A DNA stretch of 64,000 nt, taken from positions 372,001 to 436,000 of the forward strand of contig NZ_CP159981.1 of NCBI RefSeq assembly GCF_041380365.1, read 5' to 3'. The notes beneath the pieces are model-generated. The model made no database searches. It worked only from the letters and a program-made list of their open reading frames with translations, and was not told where the DNA came from. A program made the translations under genes and the position numbers. This DNA is from Buchananella sp. 14KM1171. Its GTDB lineage: Bacteria > Actinomycetota > Actinomycetes > Actinomycetales > Actinomycetaceae. Position 1 is the stretch's first letter. Every line of letters starts with the position of its first letter. Shown here piece after piece: positions 37,034 through 46,705 of the stretch.

Positions 37034-37735
37034 TTAGAGGCCGTGGGCCGCAAGCACGCGTTCCATTCGCTTCTTCTTGCGGTTGCTTGCCACGATCCAG
37101 GCGACGTCGGGATCGGTCGTGTCCAGGCTCGCGAATTGAGGTAGCGAGCTCTCCGGGGCGGCGGCCACGGCCACACTCCAGCCGTATCCCAGCGTTTGCC
37201 GCAGGGAGCGCCACTCGCGCAGGGAGCGCACGTGCGCGGGCTGCAGACACAGCGCCGTGGTGGCGCCAGCGCAGCAGTCGATTGCCGCCTTAGCCATTGC
37301 GGGGGTCTTAAGCAGCCTGGGCTCGCAGCAGGCCGCCACCGCCGCCCGCTTCACGAGCGGGTCCCGGTCCGTTGACCACAGGGGTAGGAGCGCAAGCAGC
37401 GCTGCAGGGGCGCGGTCGCCTAGCAGTTGCAGTCCGGTCGCCACCCCCTCCCGCACGCGCCAGCGGGAATCCGCCGCCAGGTTCCTGGCGCGGTGCTCCT
37501 CCCCCGGTGTGTCCGCGTGCGCTCCACTAATGGCTGCCGCGCACGTGGCCAGGTATTCGGACCCGCTCGCAAGCAGCTCGTCGGCCCAGGCCGGCGGCAG
37601 CTCCAAGGCCGCCGCTTGCATGAGCGCGGTGTTTGCGCGCGGCCCCGGCAGGCCGGAGTTCTCCTCCAGGATCTCCGCTGCGCCCGTCAGAGTGGCTCCC
37701 CTTAGCCGAGCCCTCCACTCAGAAACCGTCGCCAC
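37034..37735 (-). CDS. HEAT-like repeat protein
   Basis: A 233-residue, mostly helical protein with tandem hydrophobic helices in the style of HEAT/ALK repeats (WRVREGVATGLQLLGDRAPAAL, split as WRVREGVATGLQ and LLALLPLWSTDRDPLVKRAA, then CCEPRLLKTPAMAKAAIDCC). The pattern 'D.DPLVKRAAVAACCEPRLL' is the strongest. Such scaffolds occur in DNA-alkylation-repair-like proteins and many uncharacterised actinobacterial proteins. It lies 20 bases downstream of proB on the same strand, so the two may be co-transcribed, but no link to proline synthesis is evident. Confidence 0.65.
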   Translation of the reverse strand: MATVSEWRARLRGATLTGAAEILEENSGLPGPRANTALMQAAALELPPAWADELLASGSEYLATCAAAISGAHADTPGEEHRARNLAADSRWRVREGVATGLQLLGDRAPAALLALLPLWSTDRDPLVKRAAVAACCEPRLLKTPAMAKAAIDCCAGATTALCLQPAHVRSLREWRSLRQTLGYGWSVAVAAAPESSLPQFASLDTTDPDVAWIVASNRKKKRMERVLAAHGL

Positions 37736-37755
37736 CTGCCCCTACCCTTAATCCG

Positions 37756-38862
37756 TCAGCGCAGAATTGCCAGGTGGTCGCGGTGTACCACCGGTCGGGG
37801 GGCCTCCCCGGCGGCGAAGTCGGCCGATCTCATGCCCTGTAGTTCCCGCACTTCCCCTGAGCCGTATGCCGCTATGCCGCGGGCCACCACTCCACCGTCT
37901 GCGGAAAGCAGGTCCACCACGTCTCCGGCAACGAACTCGCCCTTCACCTCCGCGATCCCAGCTGCGAGCAAGGAGCGGTTCTGCTCGGTGACCGCACGCA
38001 CTGCCCCCTCATCCAACACCAGCGCTCCAAGCGGGGAGGCAGCGTGCGCCATCCAGATGCGTTTGTTGCCTGCGTGGCGGCCAGTGGGCTCGAACCAAGT
38101 GCCCACTTCCTCACCTGCGACGGCAGCCGCTAGGTTGTCGGCACTGGTAAGCACTACCCCTACCCCGGCACTGGCAGCGGCACTGGCAGCGACGATCTTG
38201 GAGGCCATTCCGCCGGTGCCCAGGTCGCTACCTCGTCCAGTTACATCAAGCCCGGCCAGGTCTTGCTCGGAGCGCACCACCCCGATTCTCTTGGCACCGG
38301 GGCGCGAGGGCGGGCGATCGTAGAGCCCGTCGACGTCCGTGAGCATCACCAACACATCGGCGTGTAGCAGCTGGGCTACGAGAGCGGAGAGGCGATCGTT
38401 GTCGCCAAAGCGCATTTCCTCGGTGGCTACTGCGTCGTTCTCGTTGATGATCGGCACCACTCCCAGGCGCACTAGACGCTCCAGTGCGCGGGCGGCGTTG
38501 GTGTAGTGCTCGCGGCGCATGAGGTCCTCTGCGGTGAGCAGTACCTGACCCACTTCTGCCCGGTGAGCGATGAATGATTCGGTCCAACGCGCCATGAGCA
38601 CGCCCTGACCAACCGCGCTGCACGCCTGGGCCGTGGCCAGTTCGCGGGGGCGGCTGGTCAAGCCAAGGCGGCCACGCCCTGCGGCCATGGCTCCGGAGGA
38701 GACCAGGACGGGGGCTTGACCGTTCATGCGCAGGGCGCCAATGACGCTGGCGACCGAGTCGATGCGGTTGAGGTCCAGGCCACCGTCCGGGCGGGTGAGC
38801 GAGGAGGAACCGATCTTGACGACGATGCGGGTGGCACTGGTTACCAATTCACGTTTGCTCAC
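37756..38862 (-). CDS. proB: Glutamate 5-kinase
   Basis: ProB phosphorylates glutamate in the first committed step of proline synthesis. This 368-residue protein shows the amino-acid-kinase fold (RIVVKIGSSSLTRPDGGL at the start, VLVSSGAMAAGRGRLGL near 52, PIINENDAVATEEMRFGDND near 137, LSALVAQLLHADVLVMLTDVDGLY near 158) and a C-terminal PUA domain (LVLDEGAVRAVTEQNRSLL, then VDLLSADGGVVARGI). Feedback inhibition by proline is known for the family. The partner gene proA is not adjacent; in many actinobacteria obg, proB and proA are neighbours, and here obg lies about 1.5 kb away across the gatZ-like gene. Confidence 0.95.
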   Translation of the reverse strand: MSKRELVTSATRIVVKIGSSSLTRPDGGLDLNRIDSVASVIGALRMNGQAPVLVSSGAMAAGRGRLGLTSRPRELATAQACSAVGQGVLMARWTESFIAHRAEVGQVLLTAEDLMRREHYTNAARALERLVRLGVVPIINENDAVATEEMRFGDNDRLSALVAQLLHADVLVMLTDVDGLYDRPPSRPGAKRIGVVRSEQDLAGLDVTGRGSDLGTGGMASKIVAASAAASAGVGVVLTSADNLAAAVAGEEVGTWFEPTGRHAGNKRIWMAHAASPLGALVLDEGAVRAVTEQNRSLLAAGIAEVKGEFVAGDVVDLLSADGGVVARGIAAYGSGEVRELQGMRSADFAAGEAPRPVVHRDHLAILR

Positions 38863-38880
38863 CAGGCGATTCTATTGCGC

Positions 38881-38898
38881 TTACGAGCGCGTTCGTAA
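38881..38898. promoter_or_regulatory. Palindromic operator-like site between proB and the GatZ-like gene
   Basis: TTACGA and TCGTAA flank GCGCGT, giving an 18-base near-perfect dyad in the 120-base divergent intergenic region. It could bind a LacI- or DeoR-type sugar regulator controlling the aldolase subunit gene. No second copy was noticed near gnpA. Confidence 0.4.
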
Positions 38899-38984
38899 TT
38901 CCGCTCAGGGCCCAGCCAAACCAGTGCATGCGCATTTTTGACGCGATAGGATAGCTAACGAGCAAACCCACTCACTGGAGGACG

Positions 38985-40271
38985 ATGATGACCAACCCCT
39001 TCGCAGCCACCATTGCGGCCCACAAGGCCGGTAAGAACGCCGGTATCTACTCCGTCTGCTCGGCACACCCGCTGGTGCTGCGCGCGGCGATCGACCAGGC
39101 GCTGGCGGACGACGCCTACGTGCTAATCGAGGCCACCTCCAACCAGGTGGACCAGTTTGGTGGTTACACCGGCATGAAGCCCGCCGACTTCCGGGACTTG
39201 GTGTTCGGCATCGCCGATGAGGCCGGTTTGCCGCGTGAGCGTGTTGTGCTGGGCGGCGACCACCTGGGCCCCAACCGCTGGCAGGCCGAGGAGCCCGAGA
39301 GCGCGATGGCCAAGGCTGACGACCTGGTGACCGCCTATGTCGAGGCCGGCTACACCAAGATCCACCTGGACTGCTCCTTCTCTTGCGCCGGCGACCCCTT
39401 CCCCATCACCGATGAGATCGCTGCCGAGCGCGCCGCCCGCCTGATGAAGGTTGCCGAGGAGGCCGCAAAGCGCGCCGGTACCGCCGGCCAGGTCTACTAC
39501 GTCATTGGCACCGAGGTGCCGGTGCCCGGCGGCCACCAGGAGGAGCTGGGTGAGATCACCCCGACCTCTAAGGACGCTGCCGCCGCGACGCTGGCCGCCC
39601 ACCGCGCTGCCTTCGAGGCCGTGGGCTTGACCGACGTGTGGCCGCGCATCGCCGCGCTGGTGGTGCAGCCCGCCGTGGAGTTTGACCACCTGAAGGTGGT
39701 CGACTACGTCCACGAAGGCACCACTGAGCTGCGCACTGTACTGGACGATGAGCCGACCCTGGTATTCGAGGCTCACTCCACTGACTACCAGACCCCGGCT
39801 AACCTGGCTCAGCTGGTGAAGGACCACTGGGCCATCTTGAAGGTCGGCCCGGGGCTGACCTTCAACCTGCGCGAGGGCCTGTTTGCCCTGGCCCGCATCG
39901 AAGAGGACCTGGTGGCCGCCGACCAGCGTTCCAACCTGATCGACGTGATCGAGCAGGTAATGGTGGAGCAGCCCGGCTACTGGGAGAAGTACTACGAGGG
40001 CGACGAGGACACCAAGCGAATCGCTCGCAAGTACTCATACTCCGACCGCATGCGCTACTACTGGCCCAACGAGACCATCTCGGCTGCCGTGGACAAGCTG
40101 CTGGCAAACCTCGACGCCGTAGCGATCCCGGAGCCGCTGGTAAGCCAGTACATGCCGCTGCAGTACGAGCGCGTCCGCACTGGCGAGCTCGCCCTGAACG
40201 CTAAGGCCCTGCTGCTAGACCGCGTGCGTGACTGCATGCGCCCCTACGCTGTGGCCTGCTTCGGCGCCTGA
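38985..40271 (+). CDS. Tagatose-bisphosphate aldolase non-catalytic subunit (GatZ/KbaZ-like)
   Basis: A 428-residue member of the GatZ/KbaZ/AgaZ family, which stabilises and activates the catalytic class II aldolase GatY/KbaY; some relatives may act independently. Family blocks include IYSVCSAHPLVLRAAIDQAL near 21, ALIEATSNQVDQFGGYTGM-type sequence (here VLIEATSNQVDQFGGYTGM) near 46, RVVLGGDHLGPNRWQ near 86, KIHLDCSFSCAGDP near 125, YVIGTEVPVPGG near 170 and EAHSTDYQ near 265. GGAGG lies three bases before the first ATG and six before the second (38988), so either start is possible. The catalytic partner is probably the aldolase at 24658-25497. Confidence 0.88.
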   Translation: MMTNPFAATIAAHKAGKNAGIYSVCSAHPLVLRAAIDQALADDAYVLIEATSNQVDQFGGYTGMKPADFRDLVFGIADEAGLPRERVVLGGDHLGPNRWQAEEPESAMAKADDLVTAYVEAGYTKIHLDCSFSCAGDPFPITDEIAAERAARLMKVAEEAAKRAGTAGQVYYVIGTEVPVPGGHQEELGEITPTSKDAAAATLAAHRAAFEAVGLTDVWPRIAALVVQPAVEFDHLKVVDYVHEGTTELRTVLDDEPTLVFEAHSTDYQTPANLAQLVKDHWAILKVGPGLTFNLREGLFALARIEEDLVAADQRSNLIDVIEQVMVEQPGYWEKYYEGDEDTKRIARKYSYSDRMRYYWPNETISAAVDKLLANLDAVAIPEPLVSQYMPLQYERVRTGELALNAKALLLDRVRDCMRPYAVACFGA

Positions 40272-40299
40272 GTCCATCCGATAGCCAGGTAGCCCAAAG

Positions 40300-40334
40300 G
40301 GGCGGGGCGGGAGGTGAAACCTCCCGCCCCGCCC
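40300..40334. terminator. Bidirectional terminator between the GatZ-like gene and obg
   Basis: GGGCGGGGCGGGAGGT and its exact complement around GAA, between convergent genes; followed by ACGTTT on the plus strand. Confidence 0.85.
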
Positions 40335-40354
40335 ACGTTTAATGCTGGGAAAGC

Positions 40355-41881
40355 TCAGTCCCGTTCCGGGTCGGTCCACACCCCGTGCTCCGCGTCCGCG
40401 CGCAGCTCCGCGCGAGCAGCGGCCTTGGCGTCCATCCGGTCCTTGTACTGCTGGCGGCGCTCGACGTTGGTGCGGCGCTCGTTCATGTCCAGGCGAGAGT
40501 CCGTACCGCGCCCGCCCAGCAGCTCCGCCCCGGTCATTAGGGTGGGCTCCCAGTCGAAGATGACACCGTCCTCGATCGCGCCGATGATCACCGTGTCTCC
40601 GGCGTGGGCTCCCTTCTTGAACAAAGCCTCCTCGACCCCTAGCTTGTTCAGGCGGTCGGCCAGGTAACCGATAGCTTCGTCGTTGGTGAAGTCCGTCTGA
40701 CGCACCCACCGCTCCGGTTTGGCGCCTCGCAGCTGGAAGGCAGGGCCCTCCGGGGTGTTGACAGCCTCGATGGTGAACTCGCCCGCGCCGCCGCGCCGCG
40801 CCACCGGTGCCGGGCGCAACACCACGCGCTCGGCCACCTGCGGCTGGGCGGCCCTCTCCTTGCGCACCATGTGCGCTAGCGCGAACACCAGCGGCTTTAG
40901 CCCGGCGTGGCTGACGGCAGACACCTCGAATACCGGCAGGCCACGCTCCTCGATGGAGTCACGCACCATCTCAGCCAGGTCCTTTGCCTCTGGCACGTCC
41001 ACCTTGTTCAACACCACCAGGCGGGGCCGGCTCATCAGCTCCTTGTGGCCGTGGGAAGGTGCCAGGTCTGCGGCGTACTGCGCCAGTTCGGCTTCCAGCG
41101 TCTCCAGGTCGCTGAGCGGGTCGCGTCCTGGCTCCAGGGTGGCGCAGTCCAGCACGTGCACGATCACGGCGCAGCGCTCGATGTGGCGCAAAAACTCCAG
41201 GCCAAGGCCCTTGCCCTGCGCGGCACCGGGAATCAGCCCCGGCACGTCGGCCACGGTGAAGCGATCCTCGCCGGCTTCCACCACGCCCAGATTTGGTACC
41301 AGGGTGGTGAACGGGTAGTCGGCGATCTTTGGGCGCGCGGCGGAAAGCGCGGCGATCAAAGAGGACTTGCCGGCGCTCGGGTAGCCAACCAGGGCGACGT
41401 CGGCCACCGACTTCAGCTCCAGCACGAGCGTGGCTTCCTCACCCGGCTCGCCCAGGAGGGCAAAACCGGGCGCCTTTCGGGTCTTGGACGCCAGCGAGGC
41501 GTTGCCCAGTCCGCCCTGTCCGCCTGCCGCAGCAACGAACCGCTCACCGGGAGTAACCAGGTCGGCTACGACGTTGCCGTGCTGGTCCTTCACCACGGTG
41601 CCGGAGGGAACCGGCAGCACCAGGTCCTCGCCGTTCTTTCCCTGGCGCATGTCGCCCGCGCCGGCGGTACCGTGCTCGGCGCGGCGGTGAGGCGAGCGGT
41701 GATAGGCAAGCAGCGTCGTCGTTTGCGGGTCCACCTCCAGGATGACGGACCCACCGTTGCCGCCGTCGGCTCCGTCGGGACCTGCCAATGGCTTGAACTT
41801 CTCCCGTCGGATGGAGGTGCAGCCGTTGCCGCCGTTGCCTCCGGCCGCGTGTACCGTCACGCGGTCTACAAAAGTGGCCAT
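40355..41881 (-). CDS. obg: Obg-family GTPase
   Basis: Obg/CgtA, an essential GTPase of 50S ribosome maturation and stress control. This 508-residue protein has the glycine-rich Obg fold ([20 protein letters not shown], and [13 protein letters not shown]), G1 [10 protein letters not shown] near 168, G2/G3 [12 protein letters not shown] and [17 protein letters not shown]4 NKVD near 283 and G5 SAVSHAGLK. After it come the OCT domain ([20 protein letters not shown]) and a charged C-terminal extension. It follows rpmA, as in most bacteria, with a separate terminator between them. Confidence 0.96.
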   Translation of the reverse strand: MATFVDRVTVHAAGGNGGNGCTSIRREKFKPLAGPDGADGGNGGSVILEVDPQTTTLLAYHRSPHRRAEHGTAGAGDMRQGKNGEDLVLPVPSGTVVKDQHGNVVADLVTPGERFVAAAGGQGGLGNASLASKTRKAPGFALLGEPGEEATLVLELKSVADVALVGYPSAGKSSLIAALSAARPKIADYPFTTLVPNLGVVEAGEDRFTVADVPGLIPGAAQGKGLGLEFLRHIERCAVIVHVLDCATLEPGRDPLSDLETLEAELAQYAADLAPSHGHKELMSRPRLVVLNKVDVPEAKDLAEMVRDSIEERGLPVFEVSAVSHAGLKPLVFALAHMVRKERAAQPQVAERVVLRPAPVARRGGAGEFTIEAVNTPEGPAFQLRGAKPERWVRQTDFTNDEAIGYLADRLNKLGVEEALFKKGAHAGDTVIIGAIEDGVIFDWEPTLMTGAELLGGRGTDSRLDMNERRTNVERRQQYKDRMDAKAAARAELRADAEHGVWTDPERD

Positions 41882-42000
41882 GCCTGTTCCTCCTATCGGC
41901 GCCGCCCCGCACGGGCCACGCTCACTGCTTTAATCCTGCCCGACGCAGCCGCGCACCGCTCGGATCAGCGTGCCAGTTCTATTCCTCACCTGGCATGCCA

Positions 42001-42034
42001 AGAGGGTGGGTAACCCAGCGGTCACCCACCCTCT
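42001..42034 (-). terminator. Terminator of rplU-rpmA
   Basis: AGAGGGTGGGT and its exact complement around a 12-base partly paired loop, 17 bases past the rpmA stop. Confidence 0.75.
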
Positions 42035-42050
42035 TTGGTTAAGGCCCGAA

Positions 42051-42302
42051 TCAGGCCTCGACGATGCTGACGACCTTGCGGCCGCGCTTCACACCGAACT
42101 CAACGGTGCCGGCAGCGAGGGCGAACAGGGTGTCGTCCTTGCCGCGACCAACCAGGTCGCCGGGGTGGAAGTGGGTGCCACGCTGACGCACCAGGATCTC
42201 ACCAGCGTTGACGGTCTGGCCGCCGAAGCGCTTGACACCGAGGCGCTGAGCGTTCGAGTCGCGGCCGTTACGGGAGGAACCGAGGCCCTTCTTGTGTGCC
42301 AT
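42051..42302 (-). CDS. rpmA: 50S ribosomal protein L27
   Basis: An 83-residue L27 with the diagnostic [20 protein letters not shown] start and [18 protein letters not shown] block. L27 reaches towards the peptidyl-transferase centre. It starts directly MAHKKG, without the cleaved N-terminal extension of Firmicutes. It lies 23 bases after rplU in one operon. Confidence 0.98.
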   Translation of the reverse strand: MAHKKGLGSSRNGRDSNAQRLGVKRFGGQTVNAGEILVRQRGTHFHPGDLVGRGKDDTLFALAAGTVEFGVKRGRKVVSIVEA

Positions 42303-42325
42303 TGAATAGTCTCCTTCAGGCGCGC

Positions 42326-42646
42326 TTACTTGATACCGGTGACCTTGACGGCCGTCAGACGAGAGCGGTGGCCCTGACGACGACGGTAGCCGGTCTTGTT
42401 CTTGTAGTGGATGATGCGGATCTTGGGACCGCGACGCTCGCCCAGCACCTCACCGGTCACGGTGACCTTGGCCAGGGAGTCAGCGTCGGCAGTAACCTTG
42501 TCGCCGTCCACGAGCAGCAGCGGGGCAAGCTCGACGGAGGAACCAACCTCAGCGTCCAGCTTATCTACGACCACGACGTCGCCGACGGAGACCTTCTCCT
42601 GACGGCCGCCGGCCTTGACAATCGCGTACACCACGTTCTTGCTCAT
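42326..42646 (-). CDS. rplU: 50S ribosomal protein L21
   Basis: A 106-residue L21: [19 protein letters not shown] at the N-terminus and [20 protein letters not shown] near the C-terminus, the 23S-rRNA-binding signature. A short MSKNV extension precedes the usual start. First gene of the L21-L27 operon. Confidence 0.97.
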   Translation of the reverse strand: MSKNVVYAIVKAGGRQEKVSVGDVVVVDKLDAEVGSSVELAPLLLVDGDKVTADADSLAKVTVTGEVLGERRGPKIRIIHYKNKTGYRRRQGHRSRLTAVKVTGIK

Positions 42647-42786
42647 TCCTGTCGATGGGTCGCCCCAACGGGGCTGATCTAAAAGTTGCGCGCTTAAACG
42701 CGCCGACGGTCGAGTTTACCCGGCTTGGGGCCTGGAATCAAAGTTGGTCGACCGGATTGGGATGTGAGTTCTCTCCCTCCCGGGGC

Positions 42787-42816
42787 GGCCCGACCGCGAT
42801 TGCGCGCGGCCGGGCC
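42787..42816 (-). terminator. Terminator of the RNase E/G gene
   Basis: GGCCCGACCGCG pairs with CGCGGCCGGGCC (one non-canonical pair) around a 6-base loop, 17 bases past the stop. Confidence 0.65.
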
Positions 42817-42832
42817 TCACCCGGAAACGAGG

Positions 42833-45800
42833 TCAGTCCTTCTTCTTGCGCAGCACACGCCGGCGGGTCTTGGGCTTGGCCCCGCCGGCCTCGACGCCCT
42901 CCTCGCGCTGCGGCAGCTCGATCTCCACCTCGCGCTTGGGCTCCGCCGGGGCGGGCTCCTGCACCGGGGGCAGCTCGATCTCCACCTTCGGCTGCTCGGC
43001 CGCCTGCGCCTGCTCAGCCGCCGACGGGTCCAGCACGCCGGTGGACAGGCCGCGCCTGCGCCGGCGGGTACCTCGCATCGACACCGGCTGAGACAGGCTG
43101 ACGCTGATCGTCGCGGCCGGGCCGGTCTTCTCCTGCGCGGCCTGGGCCGCTACCTCGCTAGCGACCACCGGCGCGGCGGCGCTCACGGCGGTCTCCGGGC
43201 GGCCAGTGGCCACCTCGGCGGCGTTGGCGGCAGCGTCGGACTCCTCGTGCGCCTGCGCGGCGGCCAGGGCGATTCGGGCCATGCGCTCGCGCATCTCCGT
43301 GCGGTCGGGCGCCACCACGTGCGCCTCCTCCACCCGGGCCCGGCGCGTGCGCGCCTCACCCGCAGTGTTGCCGCTGCGCTCCTCCTTGCGGCGCCGCTCG
43401 CCGCGCTCAGAGCGTTCGGCCCGCTCGCCACGCTCGCCGCGCTCGGAGCGGCGGTCCTCGCGGTTCCTGTCCTCGCGGTGACGCTCGCCGCGACGGCGCG
43501 AGCCGCGCTCGTCGTCCTCGCGCTCGCTGCTCTCCACGGGCGCGCCCTGTACGATGAAGCCGCGACCGGCGCAGCACTCGCACTGGGTGGAGAACGCCTC
43601 CACCAGGCCCTCGCCCACGCGCTTGCGGGTCATCTGCACCAGTCCCAGGGAGGTGACCTCCGTGACCTGGTGGCGGGTGCGGTCGCGGCCCAGGCACTCC
43701 ACCAGGCGGCGCAGCACCAGGTCGCGGTTCTGCGAGAGCACCATGTCAACGAAGTCGATGACGATGATTCCGCCGATGTCGCGCAGGCGCAGCTGGCGCA
43801 CGATCTCCTCGGCGGCCTCCAGGTTGTTGCGGGTCACCGTCTCTTCCAGGGTGCCGCTGCCGGTGAAACGACCGGTGTTGACGTCCACCACGGTCATGGC
43901 CTCGGTGCGGTCGATGATGAGGGAGCCGCCGCTGGGCAGCCAGACCTTGCGGTCCATGCCCTTGGCCAGCTGCTCGTCCACGCGGAAGGCGGCAAACACG
44001 TCGCCGTCTCCCTCGAAGTGCTCCAGGCGCTCCATAAGGTCCGGGCTCATCTCCTGCACGTAAGAGGAGATGGTCTTCCAGGCGTTGTCACCGGAGACGG
44101 TGAGCTTGGCGAAGTCCTCGTTGAAGATGTCTCGCACCACGCGCACGGCCAGCTCGGGTTCGCCGCGCAGCACCTGGGGAACGTTGCGGGCCTTCTTCTG
44201 CTTGGCCTGGATCTCCTCCCACTGCTCCTGCAGGCGGGCCACGTCCTCACGCAGCTGCTCGTCGGTGGCACCCTCCGCCGCAGTGCGCACGATGACGCCG
44301 GCGCCGTCCGGGACCACCTCCTTCAGGATCGTCTTCAGGCGGGTGCGCTCCCCCACGGGCAGCTTGCGGGAGATGCCGGTCATGCCGGAGCCGGGTACCA
44401 GCACCAGGAAACGACCGGCCAGGGAGATCTGGGAGGTCAGGCGGGCACCCTTGTGGCCGATGGGGTCCTTGGTGACCTGCACCAGCACCTGGTCGCCGGC
44501 CTTGATGGCCTCCTCGATCTTGCGGGGCTTGCCCTCGGCGTCCACCAGGTCCCAGTTGACCTCGCCGGCGTACAGGACGGCGTTGCGGCCCTGGCCGATG
44601 TCAACGAAGGCGGCTTCCATGGTGGGCAGCACGTTCTGCACTCGTCCCAGCACCACCGCGCCGACCATGGAAGACTGCGTGCGGCGTGCCACGTAGTGCT
44701 CCACCAGCAGGCCGTCCTCTAGCACGGCGATCTGGTTCAGGCCGTCGCGCTCGCGCACGATCATGTGGCGGTTGACGGACTCGCGGCGGGCCAGGAACTC
44801 GCTCTCGGTGATGAGCTGGCGCTTGCGCCCGGCCTGGCGGCCTTCCTTGCGGCGCTGACGCTTTGCCTCCAGGCGGGTGGAGCCCTTCAGCGCGGTGATC
44901 TCGTCTCGCCCGGAGTCCTCGCGGGTGCGGCGACGGCGCCGGCGACGGGAGCTGGACTCCTCGCCGCTCTCCTCCGCCTCGCCTGCGGGCGCGGCCTCCT
45001 CTGCGGGCTGCTCGGCGATGTCCTCGCCGGAGTCGCCGCCGTCCTCGCCCTCCTCGGAGCGACGGGCACGGCCGCGCCGACCGCGCGAACCTCGCCGCCT
45101 GCGCGAGCGCCCGCTGGTCTCCTCGCCGTTCTCCTCGCCGGCCTGGCCCTCTACCTCGCCGCTTTCTTCGTCCTCGGTGGACGACGCTGCCTGCGCGTCT
45201 TCCTCCTCTACCGGCGCGGCCGCGCGCTTGCGGGTACGCCTGCGGGTGGCGGACAGGTCCGGCGCCTGGAACAGCAGCGCGGCGGCGGGCAGGGCCTGCT
45301 CTGCGTCCTCGTCGGCCTCCTCGGTGTCCGCCTCGGGCTCCTCGCCCTCGGCCAGCTCGGCCTCGGCCTCCTGGTCCTCTGTGAGCAGGTCTGCTGCCAG
45401 CTCGGGGTCCACCACGGCGGCCTCTTCCACCTCGGCGCCTGCCTCAGCGGCGGCCTCCTGGGCCTCCTTCTGGGCGGCCGGGTCGAGCGCGGTGGTGGAG
45501 AACTTGCGGCGCGAACGCGTGCCGCGACGAGAGCGGGCCGGGGCCGCCTCGCCGTCCTTGGCGGCGGGCGCGGGCTGATCGGGAGCCTGCTGCTCCTGCG
45601 CGGCGGCCGGCTCGACCGCAGCCTCGACCGCAGCCTCGACCGGCACGTCCTCCGCGACCTTCTTACGGCTGCGCGTGGCCCGCTTGGGCTTGACCGCCTC
45701 CTCGGCGACAGGCTCGGCCACCACCTCGGCGGCGGCCTCCACAGTCGGGGCGTCGGCGACAGGCTCGGCCACCTTCTTGCGGCTACGCGTGGCGCGCTTG

Positions 45801-46396
45801 GGCTTGACCGCCTCCTCGGCGACAGGCTCGGCCACCACCTCGGCGGCGGCCTCCACAGTCGGGGCGTCGGCGACAGGCTCGGCCACCTTCTTGCGGCTAC
45901 GCGTGGCCCGCTTCGGCTTAACAGCCTCCTCGGCGGCAGGCTCTACCGCAGGCGCCTCGGTGGCGCCCTCCGCAGCAGCCTCAGCGGGGGCCTCGACCGG
46001 CGCGTCCGCCGCGACCTTCTTGCGACTGCGCGTGGCCCGCTTGGGCTTGACCGCCTCCTCGGCGGCAGGCTCAACCGCGGGCGCCTCGGCGGCGCCCTCC
46101 GCAGCAACCTCAGCGGGGGCCTCGACCGGCGCGTCCGCCGCGACCTTCTTACGGCTGCGCGTGGTCCGCTTCGGCTTGACGGCCTCCTCGGCGGCGGGCT
46201 CGGCCGCCACCTCGGCGGAGCCCTCCACGGCCGGGGCGTCGGCGGCAACGTCGGCCACCTTCTTGCGACTGCGCGTGGCGCGCTTGGGCTTGACCGCCTC
46301 CTCGGCGGCAGGCTCTACCACGGGCGCCTCGGTGGTGGCGGGATCGGTGGTGGGAACGGATAGACGACGCGGCTTGCGCGTACGGGACTCGGCCAT
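42833..46396 (-). CDS. rne: RNase E/G-family endoribonuclease
   Basis: About 1187 residues. The start at 46396 (MAESRTRKPRRLS) is chosen because AAGGAG lies upstream; an ATG seven codons earlier would overlap it. The N-terminal ~600 residues are Ala/Glu/Val-rich arms with six copies of a 38-43-residue unit centred on AVKPKRATRSRKKVA. The catalytic half has the S1-like region (VGAVVLGRVQNVLPTMEAAF), DRTEAMTVVDVNTGRF (first catalytic Asp), GGIIVIDFVDM (second Asp) and the Zn-link QCECCAGRGF, which forms the dimer bridge. A basic tail follows. RNase E processes rRNA and turns over mRNA; the basic arms probably bind RNA or degradosome partners, as in mycobacteria. Confidence 0.94.
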   Translation of the reverse strand: MAESRTRKPRRLSVPTTDPATTEAPVVEPAAEEAVKPKRATRSRKKVADVAADAPAVEGSAEVAAEPAAEEAVKPKRTTRSRKKVAADAPVEAPAEVAAEGAAEAPAVEPAAEEAVKPKRATRSRKKVAADAPVEAPAEAAAEGATEAPAVEPAAEEAVKPKRATRSRKKVAEPVADAPTVEAAAEVVAEPVAEEAVKPKRATRSRKKVAEPVADAPTVEAAAEVVAEPVAEEAVKPKRATRSRKKVAEDVPVEAAVEAAVEPAAAQEQQAPDQPAPAAKDGEAAPARSRRGTRSRRKFSTTALDPAAQKEAQEAAAEAGAEVEEAAVVDPELAADLLTEDQEAEAELAEGEEPEADTEEADEDAEQALPAAALLFQAPDLSATRRRTRKRAAAPVEEEDAQAASSTEDEESGEVEGQAGEENGEETSGRSRRRRGSRGRRGRARRSEEGEDGGDSGEDIAEQPAEEAAPAGEAEESGEESSSRRRRRRRTREDSGRDEITALKGSTRLEAKRQRRKEGRQAGRKRQLITESEFLARRESVNRHMIVRERDGLNQIAVLEDGLLVEHYVARRTQSSMVGAVVLGRVQNVLPTMEAAFVDIGQGRNAVLYAGEVNWDLVDAEGKPRKIEEAIKAGDQVLVQVTKDPIGHKGARLTSQISLAGRFLVLVPGSGMTGISRKLPVGERTRLKTILKEVVPDGAGVIVRTAAEGATDEQLREDVARLQEQWEEIQAKQKKARNVPQVLRGEPELAVRVVRDIFNEDFAKLTVSGDNAWKTISSYVQEMSPDLMERLEHFEGDGDVFAAFRVDEQLAKGMDRKVWLPSGGSLIIDRTEAMTVVDVNTGRFTGSGTLEETVTRNNLEAAEEIVRQLRLRDIGGIIVIDFVDMVLSQNRDLVLRRLVECLGRDRTRHQVTEVTSLGLVQMTRKRVGEGLVEAFSTQCECCAGRGFIVQGAPVESSEREDDERGSRRRGERHREDRNREDRRSERGERGERAERSERGERRRKEERSGNTAGEARTRRARVEEAHVVAPDRTEMRERMARIALAAAQAHEESDAAANAAEVATGRPETAVSAAAPVVASEVAAQAAQEKTGPAATISVSLSQPVSMRGTRRRRRGLSTGVLDPSAAEQAQAAEQPKVEIELPPVQEPAPAEPKREVEIELPQREEGVEAGGAKPKTRRRVLRKKKD

Positions 46397-46705
46397 TGCC
46401 TTATCTCCTTGTGGCATCTGGGCCGCACCACAGGCGCCGAGGTGGCGTCGAAATCGACTAGAAAGCTAGGGGGCTGCGGCAAGGCGGCCGTATCACAGGC
46501 GCCAATACCGCAAGCAGGTCACCGTGCGGGGCAACCTCGGCAAGTATCCCACACACCCGGGCCCCGAGCCGGTTGGACCCGCGCGTAACGTCGGCAACGT
46601 CTCGCCGCACCCGCCGCCCGCCCCGGCGGGGGCTGGGACCAACGCCCCGCCGCCGGGCCGGGCCGCACGCGAGAAAAACGCGGGAAAATCCCTCAAATCT
46701 CCACC

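Noticed and set aside
42725-46363. Two long plus-strand open frames opposite rne
   Set aside because: Leu/Gly/Ala/His-rich shadow translations of the RNase E arm and catalytic half; no domains and no ribosome binding sites.
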